Part shown: in pieces, positions 36,065-44,300 of the stretch
Layout of the letters: each line of letters begins with the position of its first letter
Position numbering within the stretch: the first letter of the stretch is position 1
Source of the DNA: Rhizobium albus
GTDB taxonomy: Bacteria; Pseudomonadota; Alphaproteobacteria; Rhizobiales; Rhizobiaceae
DNA: 64,000 nt
Direction: 5' to 3'
Assembly (NCBI GenBank): GCA_030160035.1
Contig: BSNO01000003.1
Coordinates: forward strand, 620,001 to 684,000
Program-made: the position numbers and the translations under genes
The notes under the pieces: generated by a model
Told to the model about the DNA's origin: nothing
Seen by the model: only the letters and a program-made list of their open reading frames with translations
Database searches by the model: none

Positions 36065-37243
36065 TTGAAGGAGTTTGAGCAGAAGGCCGGCCACTTGGCG
36101 CAGCCATCGCCGGGCTTCGGATCCGTATCCGAAGCGCGGCTGGCCAGCATGCTCGATACCGCGGTCGATGGCATCGTCGTCATCGACGAGCGCGGGACCA
36201 TTCTTGCCTTCAACAAGGCCTGCGAAAAACTTTTCGGCTATTCGGCTGCCGAGATGGTAGGCCGCAACGTCAAATCCCTGATGCCGCGCCGCTACGCCGA
36301 CGAGCATGACGGCTATCTGACCCATTATCGCGACACAGGCGAGCGGCGCATCATCGGCATCGGCCGCGAGGTCGAAGGCATGCACAGCGATGGCACCATC
36401 ATGCCGGTCGAGCTGTCGGTTGGAGAAGCGAAGACCCCGGACGGGCGGCAGTTCATCGGCATCCTTCGCGATCTGCGCGCTCGGCGCGAGACGGAGGACC
36501 GCATGCGCGATCTCCAAAGCCAGTTGATCCACATGGCGCGCGCCTCCGCGATCGACGAGATGGGCTCGGCGCTTGCCCACGAACTGAACCAGCCTCTGAC
36601 GGCGCTGATGCTCTATCTCGATGCTGTCCAGCGCGCCGCAGCGAAAGAGTGGAAGGTTGGCGACATGCGCGCGCAGGCCCTGTCGAATGCCGTGCGCGAG
36701 GCGCAGCGTGCAGCCGGTATCGTCCAGCGTATGCGTGGCTTTCTCGACCGAGGGGATCAGCGCCGTCGCCTCGTCGACCTGCGCAAACTTCTGGACGAGG
36801 CGCTGGATTTGACCCGGATGGGACGCCGGTCGGCCCGCGTCGCGATCAAACGCCATGACGATCCCGACCTGCCACAGGTCGAGGCCGATCCGATCCAGAT
36901 GCAGCAGATTTTTGTCAACCTGCTGCGCAACGCGTTCGAAGCGGTCCAGGGTGTCGACAAGGCAACGATCGACATTGAAACTCGCCGTGACGGGTCCTGG
37001 GTCCAGGTGGTTATCGGCGACAATGGCAAGGGCATCCCGGCTGCCGCCATGGATGATTTGTTCAAGGTGTTCTCCTCGAGCAAGCGCAAGGGCATGGGGC
37101 TCGGCCTCGCCATCTCTCGATCGATTGCCCAGAGCCACGGCGGGGATTTGAGCGTCGACCCGGGAGGCCAGGGGCGGGGCGCGCGCTTCCAGCTGACATT
37201 GCCGCTTGGCGAAGGCATTGCGGGAGATGGCGCCGATGACTGA
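36065..37243 (+). CDS. fixL: FixL-like oxygen-sensing histidine kinase with haem-PAS domain
   Basis: 392 residues from a TTG with AGAGAGG upstream; no membrane segment. A single PAS domain at about 22-140 keeps the FixL haem pocket. His81 in EHDGYL matches the proximal haem ligand His200 of Bradyrhizobium FixL, Tyr84 matches Tyr203, and Arg101 in IIGIGR matches the ligand-contacting Arg220; but Arg206 and His214 are replaced by His and Arg. A HisKA follows (ALAHELNQPL, phospho-acceptor His172), then the N box LLRNAFEAV and G boxes. Oxygen release from the haem should activate the kinase. It overlaps fixJ. Confidence 0.93.
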   Translation: MKEFEQKAGHLAQPSPGFGSVSEARLASMLDTAVDGIVVIDERGTILAFNKACEKLFGYSAAEMVGRNVKSLMPRRYADEHDGYLTHYRDTGERRIIGIGREVEGMHSDGTIMPVELSVGEAKTPDGRQFIGILRDLRARRETEDRMRDLQSQLIHMARASAIDEMGSALAHELNQPLTALMLYLDAVQRAAAKEWKVGDMRAQALSNAVREAQRAAGIVQRMRGFLDRGDQRRRLVDLRKLLDEALDLTRMGRRSARVAIKRHDDPDLPQVEADPIQMQQIFVNLLRNAFEAVQGVDKATIDIETRRDGSWVQVVIGDNGKGIPAAAMDDLFKVFSSSKRKGMGLGLAISRSIAQSHGGDLSVDPGGQGRGARFQLTLPLGEGIAGDGADD

Positions 37244-37847
37244 TGGCAAGGGCGCCAAGCGCATTCACGTGGTGGATGACGACGCAGCCGTTCTCGATGC
37301 GCTCGGCGTCATTCTGCGCATGGAAGGCTACGAGGTCGAAGGCTTTGCCTCCGGCGACGCCTTCGTACGCTCGATCGCATCGCGTGCACCCGATTGCGTG
37401 ATTCTTGACGTGCACATGCCCGGCCGATCGGGCCTCGATATTCTCCGCATCCTCGACAAGAGCCGCTATCCGGCACCGGTCATCGTCATCACCGGCCAGG
37501 GTGATATCCCAATGGCGGTCCAGGCGGTCAAATCGGGCGCGGTCGACTTTCTCGAGAAACCCTTCGATGTCGATGTTCTGCTGGAGCGGGTGAAGCAGGC
37601 GATGGAAACTCCGGCTCCGCCGGCGAGGGGCGGCGAGGGGTTCAATGGCCGTGACAAACTGACCGGTAGGGAAATCGAAGTTCTTGACCAGGTCGTCGCG
37701 GGCGCCCGCGACAAGGAGGCGGCGCTGGCACTGGGGATCAGCCCCCGCACGGTGGAGGCGCACCGCAAAGCGATCATGGCCAAACTTGGTGCCAGAACGC
37801 TTGCCGATCTGTTGCGGATCGTGTTGTCAGACCGCAGTGAGCGCTGA
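37236..37847 (+). CDS. fixJ: FixJ-like response regulator
   Basis: 203 residues. The receiver has VVDDDAAV, phospho-acceptor Asp58 (VILDVHMPG) and Lys108 (LEKPF); the LuxR-type helix-turn-helix (LTGREIEVLDQVVAGARDKEAALALGISPRTVEAHRKAIM) is in the last 60 residues. GGGAG at 37222-37226 selects the ATG at 37236; an ATG at 37227 is close. The 8-bp overlap with fixL indicates coupling. Phosphorylated FixJ would activate fixK-like genes under low oxygen; a palindrome upstream of the FNR/CRP gene is a candidate target. Confidence 0.93.
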   Translation: MTDGKGAKRIHVVDDDAAVLDALGVILRMEGYEVEGFASGDAFVRSIASRAPDCVILDVHMPGRSGLDILRILDKSRYPAPVIVITGQGDIPMAVQAVKSGAVDFLEKPFDVDVLLERVKQAMETPAPPARGGEGFNGRDKLTGREIEVLDQVVAGARDKEAALALGISPRTVEAHRKAIMAKLGARTLADLLRIVLSDRSER

Positions 37848-37925
37848 TCGTTTGAGCCACCTCAATATTTGGCGCGCGGGATGTGGGACGATCAACGTCA
37901 GCATCACCGCGAAAGATCTCGCTTC

Positions 37926-38279
37926 ATGAGCCTGCATGTCGTCGTTCGGGATACCGGGCTGGGAGATTCTCTCATGCTCGTGTTGAAGCAGCAGGGCTTT
38001 GCTGCCCGCCTTCACGTCGAAACGGCCAGTCTTTGTCGGCAGGAGGCATTGTCGCCCGAGGATACGGTCATCCTCGACCTCGATCTTCCGAACGGGCAGG
38101 CCGCGGGATTGGTCGACAGGATGGAGCGCGAGCAGACGCCCTGTCGTTTGATCGTGCTGGCTGGCGTGACGAGCCGTGCGGCACGGGCGCGGCTGGGAAC
38201 CGCAGGTCCCATGGCTGTGCTGACGAAGCCCTTCGCCGCATCCGACCTTCTCGCCCTGCTCGGGACGCCGCTGCATTAG
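37926..38279 (+). CDS. Degenerate single-domain receiver protein (FixT-like position)
   Basis: 117 residues, a stand-alone receiver-like domain. The phospho-acceptor region is present (ILDLDLPNG, Asp51) as is a KPF lysine (Lys101), but the acidic pair after beta1 is replaced by Arg-Asp (VVVRDTG) and the Thr/Ser after beta4 by Ala (IVLAG). Normal phosphorylation is therefore doubtful. It has two cysteines, Cys37 and Cys73. Its place between fixJ and a fixK-like gene recalls FixT, an antikinase that inhibits FixL, but homology is not shown. The ATG at 37926 is preferred; TTG at 37869 is an alternative. Confidence 0.75.
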   Translation: MSLHVVVRDTGLGDSLMLVLKQQGFAARLHVETASLCRQEALSPEDTVILDLDLPNGQAAGLVDRMEREQTPCRLIVLAGVTSRAARARLGTAGPMAVLTKPFAASDLLALLGTPLH

Positions 38280-38381
38280 AGCGTTTCCAGGTGAAGTGGA
38301 CACAGGTTTACCGTTCGGAAACGCGTTAAATCAGAAACTTATAGCCGTTGAGCGGTTCGAAGAAACGCGAAACTGCTCTAG
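38277..38381 (+). repeat. Palindromic intergenic mosaic repeat, copy 2 (RIME1-like)
   Basis: It begins TAGAGCGTTTCCAGGTGAAG and ends AAACGCGAAACTGCTCTAG, so the ends TAGAGC and GCTCTA are inverted. Inner arms GCGTTTCC and GGAAACGC form a hairpin. It shares the first half with 29135-29236. The stop codon of the receiver gene is the first three bases of the element. Size and structure fit the rhizobial intergenic mosaic family RIME1, which I name by resemblance only. Confidence 0.75.
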
Positions 38382-38390
38382 CGCGCTTGC

Positions 38391-38409
38391 CTTAGGGGAT
38401 TTCCCTGAG
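38391..38409. promoter_or_regulatory. Palindrome upstream of the fixK-like gene
   Basis: CTTAGGGGATTTCCCTGAG is an imperfect palindrome about 70 bp before the start of the Crp/Fnr gene. It is a candidate site for FixJ or another activator; the binding protein is not known from sequence. Confidence 0.45.
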
Positions 38410-38479
38410 CGATGGGCCGAATTTTTCTGATGAGCAGGGTCGATTAAACTGCTTTGGATCAAAATTCCGGAGCAGGACC

Positions 38480-39142
38480 ATGACCATTGCGGAACGCAGT
38501 TTCACCACGACCGAAAGACCGCAGGCACGGGGCAAATGGCGCAGCTTCATGTCGCGCGAGATCGTCTGCCATCAGGATGATCCCGTCACCGATATCTACC
38601 GGGTCGAGACAGGCGCGGTGATGCTCTACCAGATCCTGCGCGATGGGCGCCGACAGATCGTCGACGTGCTCTATCCCGGCGACTATTTCGGCTTCGGCGA
38701 CGGCACCATCCAGGATTGCTTTGCCGAAACCTTGATGGCCTGTGACGTGATCGCCTGGCGCCGCGACGATGCGTTTTCCACGGTGGAATGGTGTCATGCC
38801 TTTACCGCCGCGATGCAACGAAAGCTCGGCGCCATGCATGATCACGTGACGCTGCTTGGCAAGAAAACCGCGCTTGAACGCGTTGCGAGCTTTCTGATGC
38901 GCTTCGTGCCGGAGTGCAGCGGACGCCTTTGCAACGGGGCGCCGCCTGCGGACTATGGAAGGGTCACGCACGACGTTTACATGTCGCGCCGGGAGATCGC
39001 CGATTACCTCGGTCTGACGCTTGAAACCGTCAGCCGAGCCATTTCGCAATTGAAGCGGGAGGGCATGATCGAGGCGCCGCGGCCAACGCAGATCGCCATC
39101 AAGGAGATCTGCCGCATGTGCAAGGTTGCCGCGCTGCACTGA
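38480..39142 (+). CDS. fixK: Crp/Fnr-family regulator (FixK-like)
   Basis: 220 residues. A cyclic-nucleotide-binding-like domain (YPGDYFGFGDG at 65-75) is followed by the HTH with MSRREIADYLGLTLETVSRAISQLKREG (168-195), in which the E-SR contacts of FNR proteins occur. The N-terminal cysteine cluster that holds the iron-sulfur centre in FNR/FnrN is absent, so this is FixK-like, with oxygen information coming through FixL/FixJ. GGAGCAGG precedes the ATG. It would activate microaerobic respiration genes at TTGAT-N4-ATCAA boxes, none of which I find in this window. Confidence 0.88.
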   Translation: MTIAERSFTTTERPQARGKWRSFMSREIVCHQDDPVTDIYRVETGAVMLYQILRDGRRQIVDVLYPGDYFGFGDGTIQDCFAETLMACDVIAWRRDDAFSTVEWCHAFTAAMQRKLGAMHDHVTLLGKKTALERVASFLMRFVPECSGRLCNGAPPADYGRVTHDVYMSRREIADYLGLTLETVSRAISQLKREGMIEAPRPTQIAIKEICRMCKVAALH

Positions 39143-39169
39143 TCCCGCGCGGCCGCCGATCCCGCCAGT

Positions 39170-39568
39170 TCAATGACTGGCGGGTTTGCCGGACAAGCCC
39201 TCGATGATCGGGCATTCGGGACGGCTGTCGCCGTGGCACGTCTCCACGAGGTGGCCGAGCGTTTGCCGTAGTGCAGTCAGCTCAGCGATCTTGCGGTCGA
39301 TTTCGCCGAGCTTCTCCAGCGCGATGGCCTTGACGTCGGCGCTGGCCCGCTCTCGATCGGAATAGAGCGACAGCAACTGGCGGCATTCGTCGACGGAAAA
39401 GCCGAGGCTGCGCGCGCGCTGGACGAAGCGCAGCCGGTGGATGTCATCCTCGGAATAGTCCCGGTAGCCGTTTGCGGCGCGGTCGGCCTTGAGAAGACCG
39501 ATCTCTTCATAGTAGCGGATCGTCTTCGTTGGCAGTTTGGATTGCCTGGCAGCGGCACCGATGTTCAT
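39170..39568 (-). CDS. cueR: CueR-type MerR-family copper regulator
   Basis: 132 residues. The MerR N-terminal HTH (KLPTKTIRYYEEIGLL) and a long dimerisation helix are followed by the metal loop, with Cys111 and Cys119 spaced as in CueR (CHGDSRPECPI). It senses Cu+, Ag+ or Au+ and twists a promoter with an overlong spacer. It stands at the end of a copper cluster; operator sequences with TTCCAT-N3-TGGAA dyads precede both copZ and copA. Confidence 0.93.
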   Translation of the reverse strand: MNIGAAARQSKLPTKTIRYYEEIGLLKADRAANGYRDYSEDDIHRLRFVQRARSLGFSVDECRQLLSLYSDRERASADVKAIALEKLGEIDRKIAELTALRQTLGHLVETCHGDSRPECPIIEGLSGKPASH

Positions 39569-39592
39569 GGATGTGTCTCCCGCAGATTGCGT

Positions 39593-40069
39593 TCAATCGG
39601 CGTTTTCGGCCAGCCACGCGGTCATCTCGGCGATCTCGGCTTCCTGCGCGGCGATGATGGTTTCGGCAAGCGCGCGCATCTCGGCGTCTTCGCCGTTATC
39701 GAGCAGCACCTCGGCCATGTCGATCGCGCCCTGGTGATGGGCGATCATCCCGCAGGCAAAGGCAACATCCGCGTCCTCGTTCATCATGCCCTGGTGCATG
39801 GCCGGCATCGTGATCGCCATGCGCCGCATGTTTTCCTGCACATGGTCCGGCATGCCTTCGAGTGACTGGGCGTCCATGCCGCTCATGTCCATTGCGCCCA
39901 TGTCCATGTCATGGCCCGCGCCGTGGTTCCCGCCGTGGCCCATCTGGGAATGATCCTGCGCGGCCACGCACTGTGATGGCAGCTGGAACTCGCTGTCCTG
40001 CGCCAGCGCAGGCACGGATCCGGCAAGCGTCAGTAACAGGGTCGCGGTAAATGTGGATGTGAAACGCAT
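39593..40069 (-). CDS. DUF305 (CopM-like) periplasmic copper-associated protein
   Basis: 158 residues with a signal peptide ending ALA. The mature N-terminus is rich in His and Met (HSQMGHGGNHGAGHDMDMGA), and the DUF305 core has CGMIAHHQGAIDMAEVLL and a Met-rich MRRMAITMPAMHQGMM. Such proteins bind copper ions in the periplasm. It lies between copZ and cueR on one strand, probably one copper-induced transcript. Confidence 0.88.
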   Translation of the reverse strand: MRFTSTFTATLLLTLAGSVPALAQDSEFQLPSQCVAAQDHSQMGHGGNHGAGHDMDMGAMDMSGMDAQSLEGMPDHVQENMRRMAITMPAMHQGMMNEDADVAFACGMIAHHQGAIDMAEVLLDNGEDAEMRALAETIIAAQEAEIAEMTAWLAENAD

Positions 40070-40078
40070 GTCGTGTCC

Positions 40079-40276
40079 TCAGTCCAGGTGTTTCGGCGGA
40101 AAGCCGGCCGCTTCGAGCTTGGCGATCAGAGCGGCAGGGGAAGCATTGGAGCCGACGGTAACCAGACGCTTGTCGAGGTCCACATTGACGGAGGCTGCCG
40201 GGTCGACCGACTGGATCGCCTTGGTCACGCCCCTGGCGCAACCGCCGCAATGCATGGCCTCGATTTCGAACTTCAT
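40079..40276 (-). CDS. copZ: Copper chaperone with heavy-metal-associated domain (CopZ-like)
   Basis: A 65-residue single HMA domain. The metal site is MHCGGC with Cys10 and Cys13. The usual MxCxxC order is kept with His in the variable place. It carries Cu+ in the cytoplasm to CopA or CueR. It is the first gene of the minus-strand group and is preceded by a CueR-type promoter at 40310-40340. Only 9 bp separate its stop from the DUF305 start. Confidence 0.92.
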   Translation of the reverse strand: MKFEIEAMHCGGCARGVTKAIQSVDPAASVNVDLDKRLVTVGSNASPAALIAKLEAAGFPPKHLD

Positions 40277-40309
40277 GATCTTTCTCCGTCATCGACCGGT
40301 TCATTGTGC

Positions 40310-40340
40310 ACGATGCAGCTTCCAGCCGATGGAAGGTCAA
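40310..40340 (-). promoter_or_regulatory. CueR-type promoter of copZ
   Basis: On the minus strand TTGACC (-35, 40340-40335) is followed directly by the dyad TTCCATCGGCTGGAA (40334-40320) and a stretch ending near CATCGT, giving the 19-bp spacer typical of MerR-regulated promoters. The dyad matches the one before copA at 13 of 15 positions. Confidence 0.75.
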
Positions 40341-40376
40341 GCACCTTAGTCGGCCGGAAATTTTACCGATCGCTCC

Positions 40377-40407
40377 TTGACGTTCCATCGACTGGAAACC
40401 CCACATA
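40377..40407 (+). promoter_or_regulatory. CueR-type promoter of copA
   Basis: TTGACG (40377-40382), the dyad TTCCATCGACTGGAA (40383-40397) and a -10-like CACATA at 40402-40407 make a promoter with a 19-bp spacer. This is the layout that CueR remodels. copA starts 35 bp further on. Confidence 0.75.
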
Positions 40408-40441
40408 GGAAGCAATCGAGTTTCTGAAAGGAGCAGGCATC

Positions 40442-42937
40442 ATGTCCGCGCTGCAGGAATTGCGCGACGCAACCGCAGCGAACGGAGCGTCGGCGCGGAA
40501 ATTGACGATCCCCGTTGTCGGCATGACCTGTGCCTCCTGTGTGGGCCGCGTCGAAAAGGCGCTGACGCGGGTCGAAGGCGTGGCCGCTGCCCATGTGAAC
40601 TTGGCGACCGAACGGGCCGATGTATCGCTCAAGGGCGTCGTGGATCACAAGGCGCTGATCGCAGCCATCGAGGATGCAGGCTACGAGGTGCCGGCCGCAC
40701 GGCACGAACTCGCAGTCGACGGCATGACCTGCGCCTCCTGCGTGGGGCGGGTCGAACGGGCTCTTGCCGCCGTGCCCGGCGTACGAACTGCGTCCGTCAA
40801 CCTCGCCAGCGAACGGGCGGCGGTGACGGCCGATCCGACCATAAGCACCGCGGATTTGATCGCCGCCATTAACGGCGCCGGTTACGAGGCGCACATGTTG
40901 CAGGGCGATCGGAACGCGGAAGACCACGCGGCACGGCGCGATGCCGAGCGGCTCCTTCTGAGGCGCGACTTGATGATCGCAGGAGGGCTGACACTTCCCG
41001 TCTTCGCTCTTGAGATGGGGTCCCACACGGTGCCTGCGATCCATGATTGGGTCATGGGGACGATCGGCATGCAGACCAGCTGGCTGATCCAGCTTGTTCT
41101 GACCGCCATCGTGCTCTTCTGGCCCGGCCTGCGCTTCTATCGCATCGGCCTGCCTGCGCTTCTTAAGGGAGCGCCGGACATGAACTCGCTGGTCGCCGTC
41201 GGCACGCTTGCCGCCTTCTCCTATTCACTGGTGGCGACGCTCGCGCCGCAGCTCTTACCGGCCGGCACCGTCAACGTTTATTTCGAGGCTGCTGCCGTCA
41301 TCGTCTCGCTGGTCCTTGCAGGCCGCTATCTGGAAGCGCGGGCAAAGGGCCGGACGTCGGATGCCATCAAGCGGCTCGTCGGCCTCCAGCCAAAGACAGC
41401 GCGGATCCATCGCGACGGCAAGACGCTCGAATTGGATGCCTCCGAAATTCGCCTGGGTGACCTCGTGGATGTGCGGCCCGGCGAAAGGCTCGCAGCCGAT
41501 GGCGAGGTGGTCGAAGGCAGCTCCTTCGTCGACGAAGCGATGCTGACCGGCGAGCCCGTGCCGGTCGAGAAGCGACCGGGAAGCGCCGTGGTTGGCGGGA
41601 CCATCAACCAGACAGGCGCTCTCACGGTGCGCGCCACGGCGATCGGTCGCGACACGATGCTGGCGCAGATCATCCGCATGGTGGAGGAGGCGCAAGGCTC
41701 CAAGCTGCCGATCCAGGCTCTCGTCGATCGCGTCACGCTCTGGTTCGTGCCGGCGGTGATGCTGGCTGCCGCGCTGACCTTCCTCATTTGGCTGATCTTC
41801 GGGCCGCAGCCGGCCATGAGCTTCGCGCTGGTCAATGCGGTCGCGGTGCTCATCATCGCGTGTCCCTGTGCCATGGGCCTGGCGACGCCGACATCGATCA
41901 TGGTCGGCACGGGCAGGGGAGCGGAACTCGGTGTGCTGTTCAAGCAGGGCGAGGCACTGCAGAGCCTGAAGGATGCCCGAGTGGTCGCGCTCGACAAGAC
42001 CGGCACGCTGACCGAGGGCAAGCCTGCACTCACCGATCTTCACGCTGCCGATGGCTTCGCGCGCAGCGAAATCCTGTCCCTCATCGCCGCCGTCGAGGAG
42101 CGGTCGGAGCACCCGATCGGGCGTGCCATCGTCGAGGCCGCCGAAGAAGACGGGCTCCAGCTGCCGGCGGTCACGTCATTCGAAAGCGTTACCGGTTTCG
42201 GCATTCGCGGCGTAGCAGAAGGGCGCCGAGTCGAGATCGGCGCCGATCGGTTCATGGCGAGCCTTGGGCTCGAAACGGGCCGGTTTGCCGAGATCGCAAC
42301 GCGGCTTGCCGGCGAAGGAAAGAGCCCTCTTTATGCCGCGGTTGATGGGCGGCTTGCGGCCATCGTGGCGGTGGCCGATCCGATCAAGCCGTCCACGTCC
42401 GGTGCGATCCACGCCATGCACGCTCTGGGGCTCAAGGTCGTCATGATCACCGGCGACAACCGCCAAACCGCCGAGGCGATCGCGCGTCAGCTTGGCATCG
42501 ACGAGGTGGTTGCCGAAGTCCTGCCGGATGGCAAGGTGGAAACGATCCGCAGGCTAAAAGCCGATGGCTCAGGGGTCGCCTATGTCGGCGACGGCATCAA
42601 CGACGCGCCGGCGCTTGCCGAGGCGGATGTGGGCATCGCGATCGGCACGGGCACGGACATCGCGATCGAGGCAGCTGATGTCGTTCTGGTCTCGGGGAAG
42701 CTGACCGGTGTTCCGACCGCGATCGCCCTGTCGCGGGCGACGATGCACAACATCCGCGAGAACCTGTTCTGGGCGTTTGCCTACAATGCAGCGCTGATCC
42801 CCGTTGCCGCGGGCGTGCTCTACCCGGCCTTCGGGATATTGCTTTCGCCGATCCTGGCAGCCGGCGCCATGGCGCTTTCGAGCGTCTTCGTGCTTGCCAA
42901 CGCGCTTCGGCTTCGTCGCTTCAGCATCAGCGCCTGA
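40442..42937 (+). CDS. copA: Cu+-exporting P-type ATPase CopA
   Basis: 831 residues. Two N-terminal HMA domains each carry GMTCASC (Cys30/Cys33 and Cys97/Cys100). Six to eight helices follow, with the ion-pathway motif ACPCAMG (Cys474 and Cys476); the phosphorylation motif DKTGT (Asp518), the SEHPIG histidine and [10 protein letters not shown] are all present. It pumps Cu+ from the cytoplasm to the periplasm. It is divergent from copZ, with a CueR-type promoter on each side. A bidirectional terminator follows. Confidence 0.97.
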   Translation: MSALQELRDATAANGASARKLTIPVVGMTCASCVGRVEKALTRVEGVAAAHVNLATERADVSLKGVVDHKALIAAIEDAGYEVPAARHELAVDGMTCASCVGRVERALAAVPGVRTASVNLASERAAVTADPTISTADLIAAINGAGYEAHMLQGDRNAEDHAARRDAERLLLRRDLMIAGGLTLPVFALEMGSHTVPAIHDWVMGTIGMQTSWLIQLVLTAIVLFWPGLRFYRIGLPALLKGAPDMNSLVAVGTLAAFSYSLVATLAPQLLPAGTVNVYFEAAAVIVSLVLAGRYLEARAKGRTSDAIKRLVGLQPKTARIHRDGKTLELDASEIRLGDLVDVRPGERLAADGEVVEGSSFVDEAMLTGEPVPVEKRPGSAVVGGTINQTGALTVRATAIGRDTMLAQIIRMVEEAQGSKLPIQALVDRVTLWFVPAVMLAAALTFLIWLIFGPQPAMSFALVNAVAVLIIACPCAMGLATPTSIMVGTGRGAELGVLFKQGEALQSLKDARVVALDKTGTLTEGKPALTDLHAADGFARSEILSLIAAVEERSEHPIGRAIVEAAEEDGLQLPAVTSFESVTGFGIRGVAEGRRVEIGADRFMASLGLETGRFAEIATRLAGEGKSPLYAAVDGRLAAIVAVADPIKPSTSGAIHAMHALGLKVVMITGDNRQTAEAIARQLGIDEVVAEVLPDGKVETIRRLKADGSGVAYVGDGINDAPALAEADVGIAIGTGTDIAIEAADVVLVSGKLTGVPTAIALSRATMHNIRENLFWAFAYNAALIPVAAGVLYPAFGILLSPILAAGAMALSSVFVLANALRLRRFSISA

Positions 42938-42950
42938 CCGGCAACGAAAA

Positions 42951-42980
42951 AAAGGGCGCAGCCGCAAGGCCGCGCCCTTT
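42951..42980. terminator. Bidirectional terminator between copA and terC
   Basis: AAAGGGCGCAGCC-GCAA-GGCCGCGCCCTTT: 12 base pairs with one A-C mismatch and a GCAA tetraloop, with A-runs on the left and T-run on the right. It can stop transcription from both convergent genes. Confidence 0.85.
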
Positions 42981-43003
42981 CTGTTCAATGATCGCGTATC
43001 CGT

Positions 43004-44032
43004 TTAGCGGCCGAAATTTTCGGCCGGGTTGGCTTCCGGCGAATCGGCTGCAGGTGCCGCTTCGCGCTCTTCCTTGCGGGTCACCCAGAGCGAGGCGAAG
43101 ATACCCGTCAGCAGAATGCCAAGCGTGATCGAGAGCGATACGGCCGGCGGGATCTTTGCGAGACCCAGCATGTCGGCCAGGAAGACCTTCGAGCCGATGA
43201 AGATCAGCACGATCGACAGAGCGTATTTCAGGTACACGAAGCGGTGGATCATCGCCGAGAGTGCGAAGTAGAGCGCACGCAGGCCGAGGATCGCGAAGAT
43301 GTTCGACGTGTAGACGATGTACGGATCGGTCGTGATCGCGAAGATCGCGGGGATCGAGTCGACGGCGAAGATGACGTCGGCGATTTCGACCAGAACCAGC
43401 GCCAGAAGCAGTGGCGTGGCAAAGGTCTTCAGCTTGCCGGTCTTCGGGTCTTCCTGCTTCACGACGAAGTTGTGGCCGTGCAGCTGATCCGTGACGCGGA
43501 ACCGCTTGCGCATGAACTTGAGCACGGGATTATTCGCGACGTCATAGCCGTGATCGGACGCAAAGAGCATCTTCACGCCCGTGAAGACCAGGAACGCGGC
43601 GAAGAGGTAAAGCACCCACTCGAAGTTTTCGACGATAGCGGCACCCGCAGCAATCATGATGCCGCGCAGGATGATGACGCCGAGAATACCGTAGAGCAGG
43701 ACGCGGTGCTGATATTCACGCGGGATCGCGAAGTAGGAGAAGATCATCGCGATGACGAAGATGTTGTCCATCGCAAGGCTCTTCTCGACCACGAAGCCCG
43801 TGAGGTACTCCATGCCCGACTGTGGCCCAAGCTGGTACCAGACGAAACCGCCGAAAAGCAGGCCGAGGGTGATGTAAAAGCCCGAAAGAAGCAGGCTTTC
43901 CTTCATTTCGATCTCACGCGTGTCCTTGTGAAGAACGCCGAGGTCGAAAACGAGAAGGACGATAACGAGCGAGATGAAGCCAAGCCACATCCAGAGTGGC
44001 TGGCCGAGAAAGCCGTAAAAGAGAAAGTCCAT
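43004..44032 (-). CDS. TerC/Alx family integral membrane protein
   Basis: 342 residues with about nine helices. Family marks are LVIVLLVFDLGVLHKDTREIE near the start, EKSLAMDNIFVIAMIFSYFAIP, and FAVDSIPAIFAITTDPYIVYTSNIFAILGLRALYF. Membrane aspartates in these segments are conserved. TerC proteins are linked to tellurite resistance and, in Alx/MntP-like members, to manganese export. The mRNA leader has competing hairpins (see findings). The gene stands alone. Confidence 0.92.
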   Translation of the reverse strand: MDFLFYGFLGQPLWMWLGFISLVIVLLVFDLGVLHKDTREIEMKESLLLSGFYITLGLLFGGFVWYQLGPQSGMEYLTGFVVEKSLAMDNIFVIAMIFSYFAIPREYQHRVLLYGILGVIILRGIMIAAGAAIVENFEWVLYLFAAFLVFTGVKMLFASDHGYDVANNPVLKFMRKRFRVTDQLHGHNFVVKQEDPKTGKLKTFATPLLLALVLVEIADVIFAVDSIPAIFAITTDPYIVYTSNIFAILGLRALYFALSAMIHRFVYLKYALSIVLIFIGSKVFLADMLGLAKIPPAVSLSITLGILLTGIFASLWVTRKEEREAAPAADSPEANPAENFGR

Positions 44033-44036
44033 GAAT

Positions 44037-44093
44037 ATAACGCCGCCGACCCAAAGGTTGGTGTTTGCAGCCCGACATCACGAAGTGGGTCGG
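44037..44093 (-). promoter_or_regulatory. terC leader with alternative hairpins
   Basis: On the mRNA strand CCGACCC (complement of 44087-44093) can pair with GGGTCGG (complement of 44046-44052), just before the start codon, or a shorter CCGAC/GTCGG pair can form nearer by (complement of 44072-44076). The two are exclusive. No known riboswitch was recognised with certainty. Confidence 0.35.
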
Positions 44094-44300
44094 AAGCTTT
44101 CGCCAGAGGGGCCCGGAGCTGCGTTACGGGGCGGCAGATAAAGGCAGGCCCTTTAACGATCAAGAGGCCGGGGTCAAATTTTTCGTGAATGGTTGCGCAA
44201 GCATCGCGCGACAAGTGGTGGTGACGACAGGGAGCGATTTCACCATCGCCTTGACGCCTTCGATCCGATAGAAGAGCGCCGCTGCGATCGGAGAGGCCAG

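Noticed and set aside
36014-37264. 416-codon open frame on the minus strand
   Set aside because: Exactly antisense to fixL; the fixL frame has all kinase motifs.
44033-44190. Manganese riboswitch (yybP-ykoY) before terC
   Set aside because: The leader is structured but I could not align the conserved core of that riboswitch, so I report only the hairpins.
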